DNA of 64,000 nucleotides from Streptomyces sp. WAC08241 (GCA_007858575.1 CP042279.1:5086501-5150500); one strand, 5' to 3'; positions 40,417 to 49,528 are shown, numbered from the stretch's first letter. Notes: a model not told the origin generated them from the sequence alone. Program-made: numbers and translations.

Positions 40417-40525
40417 GGCCCACCACCGGAGGCCGGGCCTCACCACCGGAGGCCGGGCCTCACCGCCGAGGGGTGGGCTCACCGCCGAGGCCCGGGGCCT
40501 CACCGCCGAAGGGACGGGCCGTCGA
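40417..40525. repeat. Five-copy about 20-bp tandem repeat
   Basis: Units of the form CCGGGCCTCACCACCGGAGG and variants with CACCGCCGAGG repeat about five times between the convergent FAD-oxidoreductase and nuclease-TerD genes. It ends nine bases before the latter stop. It may fold and act as a terminator; no other role is visible. Confidence 0.7.
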
Positions 40526-40533
40526 ACGGTGCC

Positions 40534-42612
40534 TCACCGCACCTGGATGCCGAAGTCCCCGACCAGCTCCCCGAGCCCGCCCGCGTACCCCTTCCCCCCG
40601 ATCACGAAGTCCCAGTCGCCGCCGGCCCGCCGCCGGAACGACCCGAGGACGAGGGCGGTCTCGCCGGCCCGCCCGTCCGACACGTCGAGCCGGTCGAGCT
40701 CGCCGCCGGAGCCGTCCCGGAGCCGTATCCCGGCCTCCGTGAAACCGCGGAGGTCGGCGTCCGGGTTGACCTCGGGGTCGACGGCCGCGACGAGGACGAG
40801 CCGGTCGGCCCGGGCGGGAAGGGCGTCGAAGCCGACGCGGACGGCGGCGCGGTCGCCGGGGGCGGCGGCCACCATGGCGACGGAACCATCGGGCGTGGCG
40901 GGGTTGTTGTAGAAGACGAACCACTCGTCCCCGAGGACCCGCCCGCCTTCGCAGACGAGCGCGCAGACGTCGAGGGCGACGGAGCCCCGCCACACCATCC
41001 CGAGCAGGTTGACGTCGTCGGAGGAGGCGGCCGGGTCCTCCGGGGCGGGTCGGACCTCCGCCTCGGGAGCGCCGCCCAACCGCCCCCGCAACCCGTGCTG
41101 ATGGAGCAGATCGACGAGCTCGGTCCCGGAGATCAGCGTCAGCGGCTTGCCGTTGGCGAAGGTGTAGGACCCGGGCCCGAACTTCGACGTGGTGACGAGG
41201 ACGCCCTTGTTGGCACCGGCGCCCTGCACGGTCCCGAAGAGGTCGCGGACGGCGGAGGGCGGGACGGTGTTCCGGTACCGCTTCACCTGGACGACGATCG
41301 AGCCGCCGCTGATGGGGTCGGGGTCGAGGGCCTCGACGTCGACCCCGCCGTCGTTGGAGCGGCGGGTGGTGACGGCCTGGAGCCCGCGGGCCCGGAAGAG
41401 CTCGGCGACGAGCCCTTCGAAGGCGATGGGGTCCATCGAGAGGAGATCGGGCTCCTCCCCGTCCCCTGCACGACGACGTCGCCCCCGACCTGGTCGGGCG
41501 TCCTCAGGGGCGCGACGGCGATCCGCTCCTCGGGCTTCGCGGAGAGGCGTCCGCCGAGGGCGCCGGTCAGGCAGTCGACGGCGGCGACGAGCTCCAGGTT
41601 GAGCCGGTCGAAGTCCTGCCGCCCCACGACGACGGAGGCCACGCACACCCGGGAGGCGAGCCCGGTGGCCGGGTCGACGCCGCCCACGTACCCGTTGAGG
41701 GCGACGGACTCCAGGGCCCCGAAGCGGTCGGCGGCGAACAGCTCCCGCACCGCGAGCAGCACGCTCTGGGCGATCACGCCCCGGTACAGCGCCCGCCGCT
41801 GGGTGACGGGCCGCGCGACCTCCTTCTCCTGGTCGGTGCCGGGCAGGTACTTGACGCCCTTGGTCTCGGGAACGACCTCGTACCCGGGCAGGTCCCAGTC
41901 GAGGACGAACCCTCGCCCGCCCCGGTCGTACGCGGCGGACACCTCGCGGGGAACCCGTCGGGCCAGGCGGTGGAGGAGAAGAGGACGGCGGAGAAGTAGT
42001 CGACGACGGTCTCGGCGTCACCGCGGGCCAGGGCCTCGCCGGTCCCGGCGACCCCCTGTTGTACTCCCGGATCTCGGTGATCCGGGCGGCGGCCCAGGCG
42101 TCGTACTCCCTCCGGTACGCGGCGAGCGACTCCAGGCGCCGCGCCTCGGCGGCCTGCGCGGCGTACCAGTCCCGCTCGAAACGGGCCCGTCCGTCGCGCC
42201 CGGAGTAGTGCCGCTGGTCGGGCATGGACACGGGCTGTGCGAGGGCCCCGGGGGCGAACGGCTCGACCTCCTCGGCCCGCCGCAGCGACTCCACCCGGAA
42301 GGCGGGCGCCCGGCATCCGGCGGCGAGCAGCCCTTCGAGCGCGGCGACGCGCTCGTCGATCTCGCGGGTCTTCCTCAGGGCATCGGCATCCCGGTGCCTC
42401 CGGTAGGCGGCCCGCTGCTCCCGCTGCATGCGGGACACGTCCCGCTCGTACGCCCGCTGCTGCCGCTCGGCCTCCCGCTGCTGCCGCAGCACGGCCTGCT
42501 GCTGCCCCTCCCGCTGCCGCTGCGCTACCCTCTGCTGCTCGGCCCAGATCCCGATCAGCCCCCGGAACGCCGCCCCATGCGCGCACCCCTCCCCGAAAAC
42601 GCCCTGTGCCAC
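40534..42612 (-). CDS. Coiled-coil / Mrr-like restriction nuclease / TerD fusion protein
   Basis: About 692 residues. Residues 20-90 are a Gln/Arg/Glu-rich coiled coil (QQRVAQRQREGQQQAVLRQQ). A middle alpha/beta domain of unknown type follows (DWDLPGYEVVPETKGVKYLP; SVLLAVRELFAADRFGALES). Around 395-510 is an Mrr-type PD-(D/E)xK nuclease: FEGLVAELFRARGLQAVTTR, NDGGVDVEAL and VVQVKRY supply the catalytic D...QxK set. The last 175 residues are a TerD domain (DEWFVFYNNPATPDGSVAM ... GYAGGLGELVGDFGIQV) with a changed calcium loop (ALDVCAL instead of DLDASA). Start is uncertain (GTG 42612, or further upstream). Breaks lie near 42055, 41950 and 41465. Confidence 0.85.
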   Translation of the reverse strand: MAQGVFGEGCAHGAAFRGLIGIWAEQQRVAQRQREGQQQAVLRQQREAERQQRAYERDVSRMQREQRAAYRRHRDADALRKTREIDERVAALEGLLAAGCRAPAFRVESLRRAEEVEPFAPGALAQPVSMPDQRHYSGRDGRARFERDWYAAQAAEARRLESLAAYRREYDAWAAARITEIREYNRGSPGPARPWPAVTPRPSSTTSPPSSSPPPPGPTGSPRGVRRVRPGRARVRPRLGPARVRGRSRDQGRQVPARHRPGEGGRAARHPAAGAVPGRDRPERAARGAGAVRRRPLRGPGVRRPQRVRGRRRPGHRARLPGVRGLRRRGAAGLRPAQPGARRRRRLPDRRPRRTPLREARGADRRRAPEDARPGRGRRRRAGDGEEPDLLSMDPIAFEGLVAELFRARGLQAVTTRRSNDGGVDVEALDPDPISGGSIVVQVKRYRNTVPPSAVRDLFGTVQGAGANKGVLVTTSKFGPGSYTFANGKPLTLISGTELVDLLHQHGLRGRLGGAPEAEVRPAPEDPAASSDDVNLLGMVWRGSVALDVCALVCEGGRVLGDEWFVFYNNPATPDGSVAMVAAAPGDRAAVRVGFDALPARADRLVLVAAVDPEVNPDADLRGFTEAGIRLRDGSGGELDRLDVSDGRAGETALVLGSFRRRAGGDWDFVIGGKGYAGGLGELVGDFGIQVR

Positions 42613-42680
42613 GTGAACACCCCGTGACGCCAGATTGTCCCGGACGACAGAGCGCTTGCACACAGAAACCACACACTCGT

Positions 42681-42972
42681 TCAGGGATACCGGCCGGGCC
42701 CGTCGCCTCCCGCTCCAGCGCCTCCACGAAGGTGTTGTGGAACTCCAGGTCGTCCCGCCGGCAGGGCGCCCCGAAGTACATCCCCTGCGCCTCTTCGAGC
42801 CCGCATCCGACGACGCACATGGTCACGAAGACGGCGTCGCCCCCGTCGCACCCGTGCCCCCGGAGGAACTCCTGCAGAACGTCCCCGTCCCGCCCTCGCG
42901 CCCACACCGCCCGCGCGTCCTCCACCACGGGCCCGAGGCGCGCCCGCCGCTCCTCGTCCGCTCCCTCTCATG
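42681..42972 (-). CDS. Small orphan protein between CSD and nuclease-TerD genes
   Basis: About 97 residues. Recognisable content is GADEERRARLGPVVEDARAV, LQEFLRGHGCDGGDAVFVTM and LEEAQGMYFGAPCRRDDLEF, an alpha-helical cytoplasmic protein with three Cys. I believe similar proteins occur singly in other Streptomyces but know no function. Its start overlaps the end of the cold-shock-like gene in an ATGA arrangement that a one-base slip obscures. The stop at 42681 needs one extra C after GPAGIP. It probably shares an operon with its two neighbours. Confidence 0.5.
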
Positions 42973-42978
42973 ACGAGA

Positions 42979-43200
42979 TCAACCGTCCAGGGAACGAGGC
43001 TCAACGCCCGGTAGTCGTAACCGTCCTGCTTGAAGCCCGGGGCCTCCCAGACGAGTTCGACCCGCTGCCCGGCCGACAGCGTGCGGAAGCCCTCCTTCTC
43101 GATACTGGTGTAGTGGCCCCAGCATCCTCCGGGGGTCTCGGGGAGTCGAGGACCCCCACCCCTCCTCGTCCCGCCACTCACGAACGACCGCGATCACCAT
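42979..43200 (-). CDS. Cold-shock-domain-like protein
   Basis: About 73 residues starting MVIAVVREWRDEEGWGVLDS. GWGVL occupies the RNP1 place and CWGHYTSIEKEGFRTLSAGQ the RNP2 region; VELVWEAPGFKQDGYDYRAL closes the small barrel. Compared with the canonical Csp at 10.4 kb, the aromatic RNA-binding residues are mostly changed, so nucleic-acid binding is uncertain. One break lies near 43135. Frames around 42980 are ambiguous: it may be fused to the following small orphan protein. Confidence 0.6.
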   Translation of the reverse strand: MVIAVVREWRDEEGWGSSTPRDPRRMLGPLHQYREGGLPHAVGRAAGRTRLGGPGLQAGRLRLPGVEPRSLDG

Positions 43201-43248
43201 GGGGAAACCATACGGGGCCCCGGACCCGGCGGACCGTCCCGTCACGGG

Positions 43249-43400
43249 TCACGCCGCCAGATACCGGTGACCGCGCGTCAAACGACCCCGTGCCCCTCCT
43301 ACTCCCGCACATACACCGCTTCCAGCGGCCAACGCCGCTCCTCCCCACCGCACCGGGCGCAACGCCCCGCGTACGCGTTCGTCCGCACCGTGCTGTTCAC
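43249..43400 (-). CDS. Possible small zinc-ribbon protein, frame-broken
   Basis: From GTG 43400 the frame reads VNSTVRTNAYAGRCARCGG, which resembles the start of short Streptomyces zinc-ribbon proteins (YAGxCxxCGG). It then either stops at 43299 or, after a slip, continues to 43249 with AAGSGVCAGV, supplying a later Cys. The short length and ambiguity make this tentative. Confidence 0.35.
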
Positions 43401-43523
43401 CGCACCACCCCGCTCGCACCCGCCCCGGCACCACCCAGAACACACACCCCTCGACCGGAGCGCCGTCGCGGACACCCGGACCCGCCCGCACCAACTCGTC
43501 TTGCGGGGACGATACTTCGACCC

Positions 43524-43758
43524 GTGCGCACAGACGGACACTCCCACCTGGCCCTCCGCGCCGGCATCACGATCGGCGCCGTACTCACCGCGCCGCTGCT
43601 GCTCCTCGCCGGGGATTCGCGTACGACCGCCTCGTGCGGCACCTGTACCGGGACGGGGCCCGTACTCCAAAGAAGAGGGCTGGGTGCACCCGGCGTACTT
43701 CGTGACGACGAACGCGCTGGTACGGGCCCTGACTCGGCCGACGCGCCGCACCGGCTGA
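43524..43758 (+). CDS. Possible small single-span membrane protein, frame-broken
   Basis: The GTG at 43524 opens RTDGHSHLALRAG followed by a hydrophobic helix (ITIGAVLTAPLLLLAG). After a slip near 43620 the reading AYDRLVRHLYRDG, and after another near 43660 SKEEGWVHPAYFVTTNALVR, continue in a coding-like way to TGA 43758. No family is recognised. The reconstruction needs two indels and is tentative. Confidence 0.35.
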
Positions 43759-43944
43759 CCCGCCGTCGACGCCTCAGGCCGGACGGAGAGGAGGTGGTAC
43801 GGGGGCGGTCCGGCACCCACACCGCCCAGACCCAGGCCCAGACCCAGTCCGAGAACGAGGCCCGCACGTCCCGATCGCGCGGGAGAAGGCGGGAGAAGCC
43901 CGACGGCACCGGCGTTGTCGGTCCCCGGTGCTAGCTTCGCGACC

Positions 43945-44477
43945 ATGGCAAACCGTTCCTACCTCTACTCCGCCGACTCCCTGCCGAACGAGTCGGAGAT
44001 CCCCCAGCGGATCCGATGCATATCCGAGCACAACTGGGACGTCCCGCTCGCGCACAAGCTCATGGCGGGCCGCGGAACGACGATCGTCCCCTCCATGATC
44101 TGGAACCCCCGATCGGCATCGCCGCGGACTACGCCGCCGGGGCGGCCCTGCTCCTGGACCTCCTGCGCGCGGTCGGGGAGGGCCTGGAGGACGACGCCGA
44201 GTTCGCCGCGTGCGTCGCCGGGACCACGGCCCACCTGGAGAAGCAGCGGGCGGAGTACTTCATCCTCGAAACCGGCGAGATCGTCTCGATGACGGACGAC
44301 GACCCGGCAGCGAGCGTGCGCCGCCTGGCATCCGACGACATCCCCGACGCCGTCGCCCGCGCCGAGGCGGCGATCGCCGGCCGGGACGACGCCTGGCTGA
44401 CCTCGCTCCGATCCGACTGGCAGAGCCACTTCGCGTCCTTCTACGGCGAGGCGCTCTACTTCTCCTTCCCCAACTGA
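43945..44477 (+). CDS. Conserved hypothetical protein, immunity-like
   Basis: About 177 residues starting MANRSYLYSADSLPNESEIP. It has a helical middle (LLLDLLRAVGEGLEDDAEFA), EYFILETGEIVSMTDDDPAA and a W/F-rich end (HFASFYGEALYFSFPN). Similar Streptomyces proteins with this opening occur near toxin-immunity loci, but I cannot name a family. One break lies near 44110. It begins a run of immunity-like genes in the accessory segment. Confidence 0.6.
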
Positions 44478-44793
44478 CGGGACGGACGGCCCGGCGCGAT
44501 GCCGGACGCTCCCCGAGGAGACCGGATGCCGGTGCGGCCGTTGTCGGCCCCGACGACGCCCCGGGAGGACGAAGACGGCCACGAACCGAACAACAGGCAG
44601 GCCCTGAAACGCCCTTCAGCCGCCCTGAACGACATCCCCCTGCCGACGACACCCGGCCGCCATCGTCCGACAAGGCACACGGCGGTGCGATGCGACGTGC
44701 TACGACTCGCTACGAACAGTGGCCCGGAGCCCAGGTGGCTCCCCTCTGTCTCCCACCCGGAGGGTTACGGGCCCTGGAAGGACCCCGAACGCG
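44478..44793. other. Gene-free gap
   Basis: No gene, hairpin or RNA signature is convincing in this 316-bp stretch. It probably carries the promoter of the SUKH gene that starts at 44794. Confidence 0.5.
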
Positions 44794-45328
44794 ATGACCG
44801 TCGAAGACCTCGTCCCCGCGTGGCGGCGAAGGCCAGGGCGACCTCCACGGCCCTGCCCCCGCCGCCGGTGCCGAGGAGATCGCCGAGGCGGAGGCTGCTC
44901 GGCTTCGCCCTCCCGCCCCTGCTGGCGAGCCTGTACCGGGAGGTGGCCAACGGTGGCTACGGACCCGATTACCAGCTCCTCCCCTGGTCGGGCCAGGACG
45001 CACGGTGCTGAGCGAGTACCGCTCCGAACGATCCGCCTCGGCCGAGGGAGGGACACCGTACTGGCCGGCGGGCGTGCTGCCGATCCTCGACTGGGGCTGC
45101 GCCATGTACGCCGCGGTGGACTGCCTCGACGAGACCGCCACGGTCCTCCTCTTCGAGCCGAACGCCATGACGGACGACGGAGCCGAGGCCTGGTTCGTCG
45201 ACGCCGAAAGCCTGGCCGAGTGGCTCGAAACCTGGCTCGCGGGAACAGGCTGGTACCGGGAAGACGCCGACGAGGACGTGGCGGAGCCGACCCCGTGGGA
45301 GGCGGCCGCCTCCCGAATCGCGGAGTGA
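44794..45328 (+). CDS. SMI1/KNR4 (SUKH) family protein
   Basis: About 178 residues. EEIAEAEARLGFALPPLLAS, then LYREVANGGYGPDYQLLPW, is the diagnostic opening of the SUKH fold. GVLPILDWGCAMYAAVDCLD and WFVDAESLAEWLETWLAG complete it. In bacteria SUKH proteins are mostly immunity proteins that neutralise polymorphic or contact-dependent toxins in the cytoplasm. No full toxin gene is adjacent, so this may be an orphan immunity gene. Frame breaks lie near 44830, 44880 and 45000. Confidence 0.82.
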
Positions 45329-45464
45329 ACGAACCACGGGACAACCACCGCTCTCACCCGGCGTAGCGGCTCCTCACACGAAAGCGCCCCGGGCCCCACC
45401 CCGACCGCGGCCGAGTGCGCCGGATGCCTGTTCCGCCCCGCCCCGTGTGCGGAGCGGGATCGAA

Positions 45465-45855
45465 TCAGTGGGACCGGACGACGAGACGCACGTTCTCCGC
45501 GCCGCGGTCCTCGGCGAGCGGGCGGAAACCGAAGGGGTTGCGGATCCCGAAAAGGCAGGCCGGCCCGTCGTAGGCGTTTCCCCTGTTCAGCAGGAAGAGG
45601 TCGATACCCACTTCCCAGACGGTGTCCTCATCATCCGGACCCCACAGCCGGGCCCCCGGACGGCACTCGATCATTCCGCTGACATCGGTCGACACGGCGT
45701 GATCCTGCCCCTGGGCCCGGGAGCCGGCATCCGCATTTCGCTCCGCGCGCTCACGGCCGACCGGTGCCCCGCAGGGCTGACAGAGCACGGTGATCGTCGT
45801 ACAAATGCGTCTGCACGGTTGCATAGCCCGATAACCCGGTATCGGTGTAATGCAC
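45465..45855 (-). CDS. Small conserved protein, possible immunity factor, frame-broken
   Basis: From GTG 45855 the frame reads HYTDTGLSGYATVQTHLYDD; after a slip near 45780 it continues SRAQGQDHAVSTDVSGMIEC, then TVWEVGIDLFLLNRGNAYDG and ACLFGIRNPFGFRPLAEDRG to TGA 45465. Total about 129 residues. The pattern is coherent across the slip and I believe related proteins exist in other Streptomyces, without known function. Local G+C is lower than in the core. Confidence 0.5.
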
Positions 45856-46052
45856 CTCCAGGAATTGGTTCTCGTGAGGTGCTCAGTTGGCTCAGACGCC
45901 TGCCACCGCCACGCGCCGCAGGAGTCATGAAGCACCCTGAGGGGTTCAATGGTGTGGTCACCAGAGGCAACGGACCGCCAGCGGCCAATGGTGGTTACTG
46001 TATTTCGCTGCTGTACCGCACGCATGGTGGCCGCAGGCGACATGCTCTTCCC
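45856..46052. other. A+T-richer gap upstream of the OGG-fold gene
   Basis: This 197-bp gap has no gene that I can support. Lower G+C than the core suggests acquired DNA; promoters for the two divergent flanking genes presumably lie here. Confidence 0.4.
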
Positions 46053-46763
46053 ATGGCATCCCAGGAAGACATACTGCAGCGGCTGAGGCCGCTCGTTGAG
46101 GTACATCGTGACCGTCGTCAGGAGCCCGTTCGATTCCGACCCGCGACGTGGCGTCCCTGGCTCGAACCCCATGGGGCGGCACAGGCACTCGGGCTCGGTG
46201 CGGTGGACACCACTTCGAAGTCGGGCGACCGCTTCATCAGCCGCGATGACCTTGCTGCCGCGAGGGAAGCACTCAGCGATGACCCGGAAGAACTCCGTGA
46301 CCTGTTCGTCGCGGTCATGATCTGGGGGCAGGAACAACTAATGGGCGAGCACCGCGCTACACCAGTGCTGCCCTCGGCGATACCCGTCTCCCATACGTTC
46401 TGGAGGCAACGCGAAGCGCTGTCCGCGTCGGCGAACTTCCCAGGCGTACACCGGGTTCACCGTGCGGGGGTTAGGCGGGCGTTCTTCACCAAGTGGTTCG
46501 CAATTGTCGATGACCGGGATGCCGGGTGCGAGCGCGCCTTGATCCTGGATGACCGCGTCTTTCACTCCCTCAACGCGCTCGGCTGGTCGAGCAGAGAAGC
46601 AGCGAGCACACGTCGATGGGCGGCGCGATACGCTGCCTACGTGGAGGCCATGCACGATTGGGCCAGCCGCTTGGGTGTCACGGCGGCCTGGCTCGAGTGG
46701 TTGATGTTCGACCTCAACGGTCATGTAGAGACCGAACAACCTCAGCTCGGGAAGTTCGGCTGA
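46053..46763 (+). CDS. Probable OGG-fold (8-oxoguanine glycosylase-like) protein
   Basis: An intact 236-residue protein starting MASQEDILQRLRPLVEVHRD. The second half, RRAFFTKWFAIVDD followed by RALILDDRVFHSLNALGW and RWAARYAAYVEAMHDWASRL, resembles the OGG-fold glycosylase-like proteins annotated in actinomycetes (FFTKxLYF ... LILDxxV ... YxxYxxxxxxW). If so, it would excise modified bases from DNA. The helix-hairpin-helix and catalytic Lys are not certain from reading alone. Codon use is less G/C-biased than that of the core genes, consistent with acquisition. It is followed by an IS5 remnant. Confidence 0.5.
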   Translation: MASQEDILQRLRPLVEVHRDRRQEPVRFRPATWRPWLEPHGAAQALGLGAVDTTSKSGDRFISRDDLAAAREALSDDPEELRDLFVAVMIWGQEQLMGEHRATPVLPSAIPVSHTFWRQREALSASANFPGVHRVHRAGVRRAFFTKWFAIVDDRDAGCERALILDDRVFHSLNALGWSSREAASTRRWAARYAAYVEAMHDWASRLGVTAAWLEWLMFDLNGHVETEQPQLGKFG

Positions 46764-46866
46764 TCCAGAGGCAGTGGCCTGTCGGCTCTTCGCCGCGGAT
46801 GGCCTGCTGCCTGCCGTTCCCCGTGGCTCCCTACCTGGCCTGGCACGGGTTTGACACGAGTAGCCA

Positions 46867-47323
46867 TCAGGGTCCGGCGGAGACTATGTCGTTGCGGTTG
46901 CCGCTGGTCAGGGCGGCGAGCGGGATGCGGGTGGCATCGGTGATTAAGTGGTCCTTGCTGCCCACCCTGCCCCGGTCGACAGGTCGTCGTCTCGTTTTGG
47001 GACCTCTTTCAACGCCCGGATGTGAGAGCCGTCGACCGCGGCCCGGGAGAAGTCCAGGGCGGGCGCGCTCGGAGCCTGCCCAAGAGCACTTCAGGAGTCG
47101 GTGCCATACGCCGGCCTCGGGCCACTCGCCCGGACGCCGCCAGCACGTCATGCCCGAGCCGAAGCTGGGCTCTTACGGCAGGTTTTCCCAGGCGATCTCG
47201 GTATGCGCGAAAACAGGTAGCCCTGGGGCACCAGCCGGTCCGGATGCCGATTCTGCCCGGCATGACGAGTGCGACGTTCAACTTTCGACAGCAGTGGTTC
47301 GATGCCCCATCACGAGAGAACAC
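46867..47323 (-). pseudogene. IS5-family transposase remnant
   Basis: On the minus strand several frames give pieces of one IS5-type transposase in order: EWPEAGVWHRLLKC, DFSRAAVDGSHIRALK and GRVGSKDHLITDATRIPLAA followed by LTSGNRNDI. The VDGSHIRA and GSKDHLITDATGIPL-type blocks surround the first DDE aspartate. The pieces are in different frames, and the amino and carboxy parts are missing, so it is a dead fragment even allowing for sequence errors. No terminal inverted repeats were found. Confidence 0.75.
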
Positions 47324-47460
47324 CTTTTCGCCACCAAGGCGTCACTTCAGGTCATGATTCCTTAACCTCCCGCGGAAGGGTGGCCTCCCTCACAGACAGC
47401 CCCCAAGGGCTCACATCAAATTGACCCGGCAGACACTTCCAATCCCAGGGGGCAGAACTC

Positions 47461-48009
47461 ATGACGCGCACCACACCCGTACGTGCCTTACTGATCGCGG
47501 CGCTGGCGGCTGCAACACTCGTCGGCACCGTCACCTCGGCCAACGCCGAGAGCGCTCAGCCCGCGAACGGCGACGCCTACGTCGCGAATCCGAACGATCC
47601 GGGTCTCATCGAGCTCTACTCCGCCCCGGAGCCCGGCCGGATGGGACCGACGAACTGGGACGGCGCCATCGGCAGTTGGGCGCCGGGAAGCTTCGAGTCC
47701 CGGCACTGGGACGACAACGACTACACGGAAGTCCAGTTCGTCGGCTGCGTGGTCGACCAGGGAGGCGGCAAGTCCGCCGGTGTGAAGCTCTGGCAGGCGA
47801 TCCCCTTCAGCCTCGACAAGGACATGGGGACGCAGACCTACTACAACTGCTTCACCGGTCCGAGTGCCAGCACTCTGGCCTGGTGGAACGTCCATTACGA
47901 AGACGGCGACCAGCGGTACTTCACCATCCCGCAGATCAATGGTTCAACAACCATCAGGGCGACGATGTCCGTAAAGAAGGTCTACGTCGACACGACCCTG
48001 GCCGACTGA
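47461..48009 (+). CDS. Secreted protein of unknown function
   Basis: An intact 182-residue protein. A signal peptide (MTRTTPVRALLIAALAAATL) with cleavage near SANAES precedes a mature beta-rich region: PNDPGLIELYSAPEPGRMGP, YTEVQFVGCVVDQGGGKSAG and TYYNCFTGPSASTLAWWNVH. Two cysteines probably form a disulfide. The RYFTIPQING segment near the end repeats the beta pattern. No family is recognised. A strong terminator follows 45 bp downstream, and upstream DNA is A+T-richer, so it is its own unit. Confidence 0.7.
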   Translation: MTRTTPVRALLIAALAAATLVGTVTSANAESAQPANGDAYVANPNDPGLIELYSAPEPGRMGPTNWDGAIGSWAPGSFESRHWDDNDYTEVQFVGCVVDQGGGKSAGVKLWQAIPFSLDKDMGTQTYYNCFTGPSASTLAWWNVHYEDGDQRYFTIPQINGSTTIRATMSVKKVYVDTTLAD

Positions 48010-48053
48010 CCGAACGACCGGTGTCGACCGGCGACCCCGGCTGAACCGCACAC

Positions 48054-48088
48054 ACGGGCCGGGAGGGCTGTTTCGCCTCCCGGCCCGT
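48054..48088 (+). terminator. Intrinsic terminator after the secreted-protein gene
   Basis: ACGGGCCGGGAGG and CCTCCCGGCCCGT form a perfect 13-bp stem with loop GCTGTTTCG, ending six bases before the next start codon. Confidence 0.88.
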
Positions 48089-48093
48089 CCCCC

Positions 48094-49528
48094 ATGCGAG
48101 ATCGGTGCCCCATTGAAGTTACGAGCCTCCTGCGCTCCTCCGCCGCCCTCTGGACCGCACCGGTCTGGAGCGGCATCGTCGCCTTCTACTTCTTCTACGC
48201 CCTGCACTTCGAGGACTCGTACGAGGAGGTGATCGGCGGGCCGCTCTGGGCCGCCCAGCAAGTGGCCCGCGCCCTGAACTACTTCTACGCCTTCGCGTAC
48301 GGCATCACCCTCGGCCTCGCGACCTGGGAAGGCGGGCGGCTGAAGCACGACCGGGTGTGGGACCTCGCTCCCAGCCGAGCCCGATGGCGTGTGGCCGTAC
48401 AGGCGCTCGCACCCGCCGTCGGGGCCGGCTGGGCGATCCTGCTCCTGCCCGTCGTCATGCGTCTGGTCGAGACCCGGCTCCTGCCGACGCCGACCTCGGT
48501 GCTCCCGCTCGTCATGGAATGGGCATCGTGTGCGCGTACGCCGTCGTCGGCTGCGTCCTCGGGCACGTCGCACCGCGCGCGATCGCCGCACCGATCGGCG
48601 CCGCCGCCACGTACTACATGATCAACAAATCCTCCGCGTACAGCGATCCCCTATGGCCCCGGCATCTCCCGGGGCAGCTCGACACGAGTGTCGCCTTCGG
48701 TGAGCACTACTCTCCCGCCACCGTCCTCTCCCCTTCCTCGTCGCCGCCGCCGTGGCCGCCGCCGTCGCCACCTGGTGGAGCCGCGGCCCCGCCGCCTGCC
48801 GCTACGGCTCTCGCGACCGCCGCGGCTCTCGCGATCTTCGTCCTGAGCGCGCGGACGGCCTCCGGCTGGGGCATCGCCGACGGGCCGGTCAGCGCGGGCC
48901 ACGCCCCCGTCCGCTGCACCGGTACGGCACCCCGGGTCTGCATGGCCGAGACGGGAGGCGCGGTCGAACGGCTCGACGACGTACGGACCGAGGTCACCGA
49001 CTCCCTGGAGAAGCTCCGGGCCGCCGGCGTCGACGTCACCGTCCCGTCCACCGTCACCGACGGCCTGCTGTACCGCTCCAGCTCCCGGCCCCGCTCGACC
49101 ACCTCCACCTGGTGGCTGCCGCTGACCGCCCAGGCGGAGGCGGCGGGGCCCGACGGCCGTATCGAGGGCGTCCGCTACGCCGTCCTGCTCGGCTCCGTCA
49201 CCTTCCCCTGCTCCTTCCCCGCCACGATCACTTCCGACGCCCCCACCGCCTGGATAGTCAACCGCGACGCCGCGATGCTGTGGGCTGCTTACACCGTCGA
49301 CGCCCAGGACCCCTACCTCCGCTGGCGCGCCGGCGAGTACGCGCAGTTCGCGAACGGGCCCGAGGTCCTGGCGAAGGTGAAGGAACGCGCCGCGAAGGGC
49401 CGCTCGCTGCCCACCGCGGCACAGCGCACGGCCTGGTTCGAGCAGGAGAAGGCGAAAGCGTGCCGTCAGATGCCGAAGCGGCCGGCCGGCGGCCAGGCCA
49501 CTGCCGGTTCCCAGGGGCGGACTCGTGA
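48094..49528 (+). CDS. ABC-associated membrane protein with large extracytoplasmic domain
   Basis: About 478 residues. Six or so hydrophobic helices occupy the first 250 residues (APVWSGIVAFYFFYALHF; VVGCVLGHVAPRAIAAPIGA). A hydrophilic domain follows with PVRCTGTAPRVCMAETGG, a paired-Cys segment, and a helical end (LEKLRAAGVDVTVPSTVTDG ... AWFEQEKAKACRQMPKR). It overlaps the next gene in GTGA (start 49525, stop 49526-49528), which shows coupling in an exporter operon. No ABC-2 permease motif is identified beyond the membrane pattern. Frame breaks lie near 48515, 48735 and 49510. Confidence 0.65.
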
